A stretch of DNA of 7,066 nt, taken from positions 1 to 7,066 of the forward strand of contig JAKAGP010000089.1 of assembly GCA_021825785.1 (NCBI GenBank), written 5' to 3'. The notes under the pieces were generated by a model that was given only the letters and a program-made list of their open reading frames with translations, was not told the origin of the DNA and did no database searches. This document shows positions 6,888 to 7,066 of the stretch, piece after piece. The position numbers and the translations under genes are program-made. Position 1 is the stretch's first letter; each line of letters starts with the position of its first letter. This DNA is from Nitrospirota bacterium (GTDB lineage Bacteria; Nitrospirota; Thermodesulfovibrionia; Thermodesulfovibrionales; JdFR-88).

Positions 6888-7066
6888 ATGAAAAGGTTAG
6901 TGAACAGAGTTCAAGCTCTTTCTGAGGCCATAGTCGGGCAGTCGCCGTGGATGAACGGCCACTCTATCCGGGTGATGGAATATGCCGTGGCGGCCGGCCT
7001 GGAGCTGGGCCTTTCGGGCGAGCCCCTGGAGGCCCTGAAACTTGCCGGCCTGCTACACGACATAGG
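6888..7066 (+). CDS. HD / HD-GYP-like domain protein (N-terminal 59 residues, truncated by window end)
   Basis: The frame opens at ATG 6888, directly after an in-frame TAA, and runs off the right edge. The visible product begins MKRLVNRVQALSEAIVG. It continues with NGHSIRVMEYAVAAGLELGLSGEPLEALKLAGLLHDIG, the typical start of an HD-superfamily domain: a first metal-binding His (H25 in GHSIRV) and the HD pair (H57/D58 in LLHDIG). The spacing and the LxLAGLLHDIG form suit the HD-GYP subgroup of c-di-GMP phosphodiesterases, but the GYP motif lies outside the window, so a general HD phosphohydrolase remains possible. No N-terminal sensor or receiver domain precedes it. ATG 6888 has only weak upstream purines. 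GTG 6900 is an alternative start. Confidence 0.75.
   Translation, partial: MKRLVNRVQALSEAIVGQSPWMNGHSIRVMEYAVAAGLELGLSGEPLEALKLAGLLHDI

Overview
The window reads as a chromosomal segment of a GC-rich Gram-negative bacterium. It carries a Tat translocase subunit, an inner-membrane sensor kinase with an extracytoplasmic loop, a sigma-54 enhancer-binding response regulator, and two c-di-GMP-type signalling proteins. This mix is common in the former Deltaproteobacteria (Desulfobacterota and relatives) and in Nitrospirota. That placement is inferred from gene content and protein style only. No tRNA, rRNA, CRISPR array or transposase gene was seen.

Left block (1-3820), all on the minus strand. Transcription order is tatA (3820-3605), a membrane histidine kinase (3522-2002), an NtrC-family response regulator (1977-589), and a small exported, very lysine-rich protein (415 to beyond the left edge). 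Between the regulator and the lysine-rich gene lies a near-consensus sigma-54 (-24/-12) promoter at 482-498. About 85-120 bp upstream of it sit two copies of the same 18-bp dyad, TTCCT-N6-GGGAA with complementary flanking bases, whose centres are exactly 20 bp apart (580-597 and 600-617). The parts together suggest a local circuit: kinase, then sigma-54 activator, then tandem enhancer, then sigma-54 promoter, then a secreted basic protein. This is the most interesting reading of the window. The proximal dyad also overlaps the regulator's stop codon and has a T-rich tail, so it could instead be, or also be, a terminator.

Middle (3821-4502). A 295-bp intergenic region separates divergent tatA and a single-domain PilZ protein (4116-4421, plus strand, TTG start). 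The PilZ gene converges on guaB across an 81-bp gap with no clear terminator.

Right block (4503-7066). guaB (IMP dehydrogenase with a CBS pair) and scpB (chromosome segregation) are both on the minus strand. Between them is a ~178-bp element bounded by 20-bp perfect inverted repeats, with further nested stems inside. It looks like a MITE-type insertion or a structured RNA element. At the right edge, a strong sigma-70-type promoter drives a divergent gene on the plus strand whose start encodes an HD(-GYP)-like domain, cut off at the HDIG motif.
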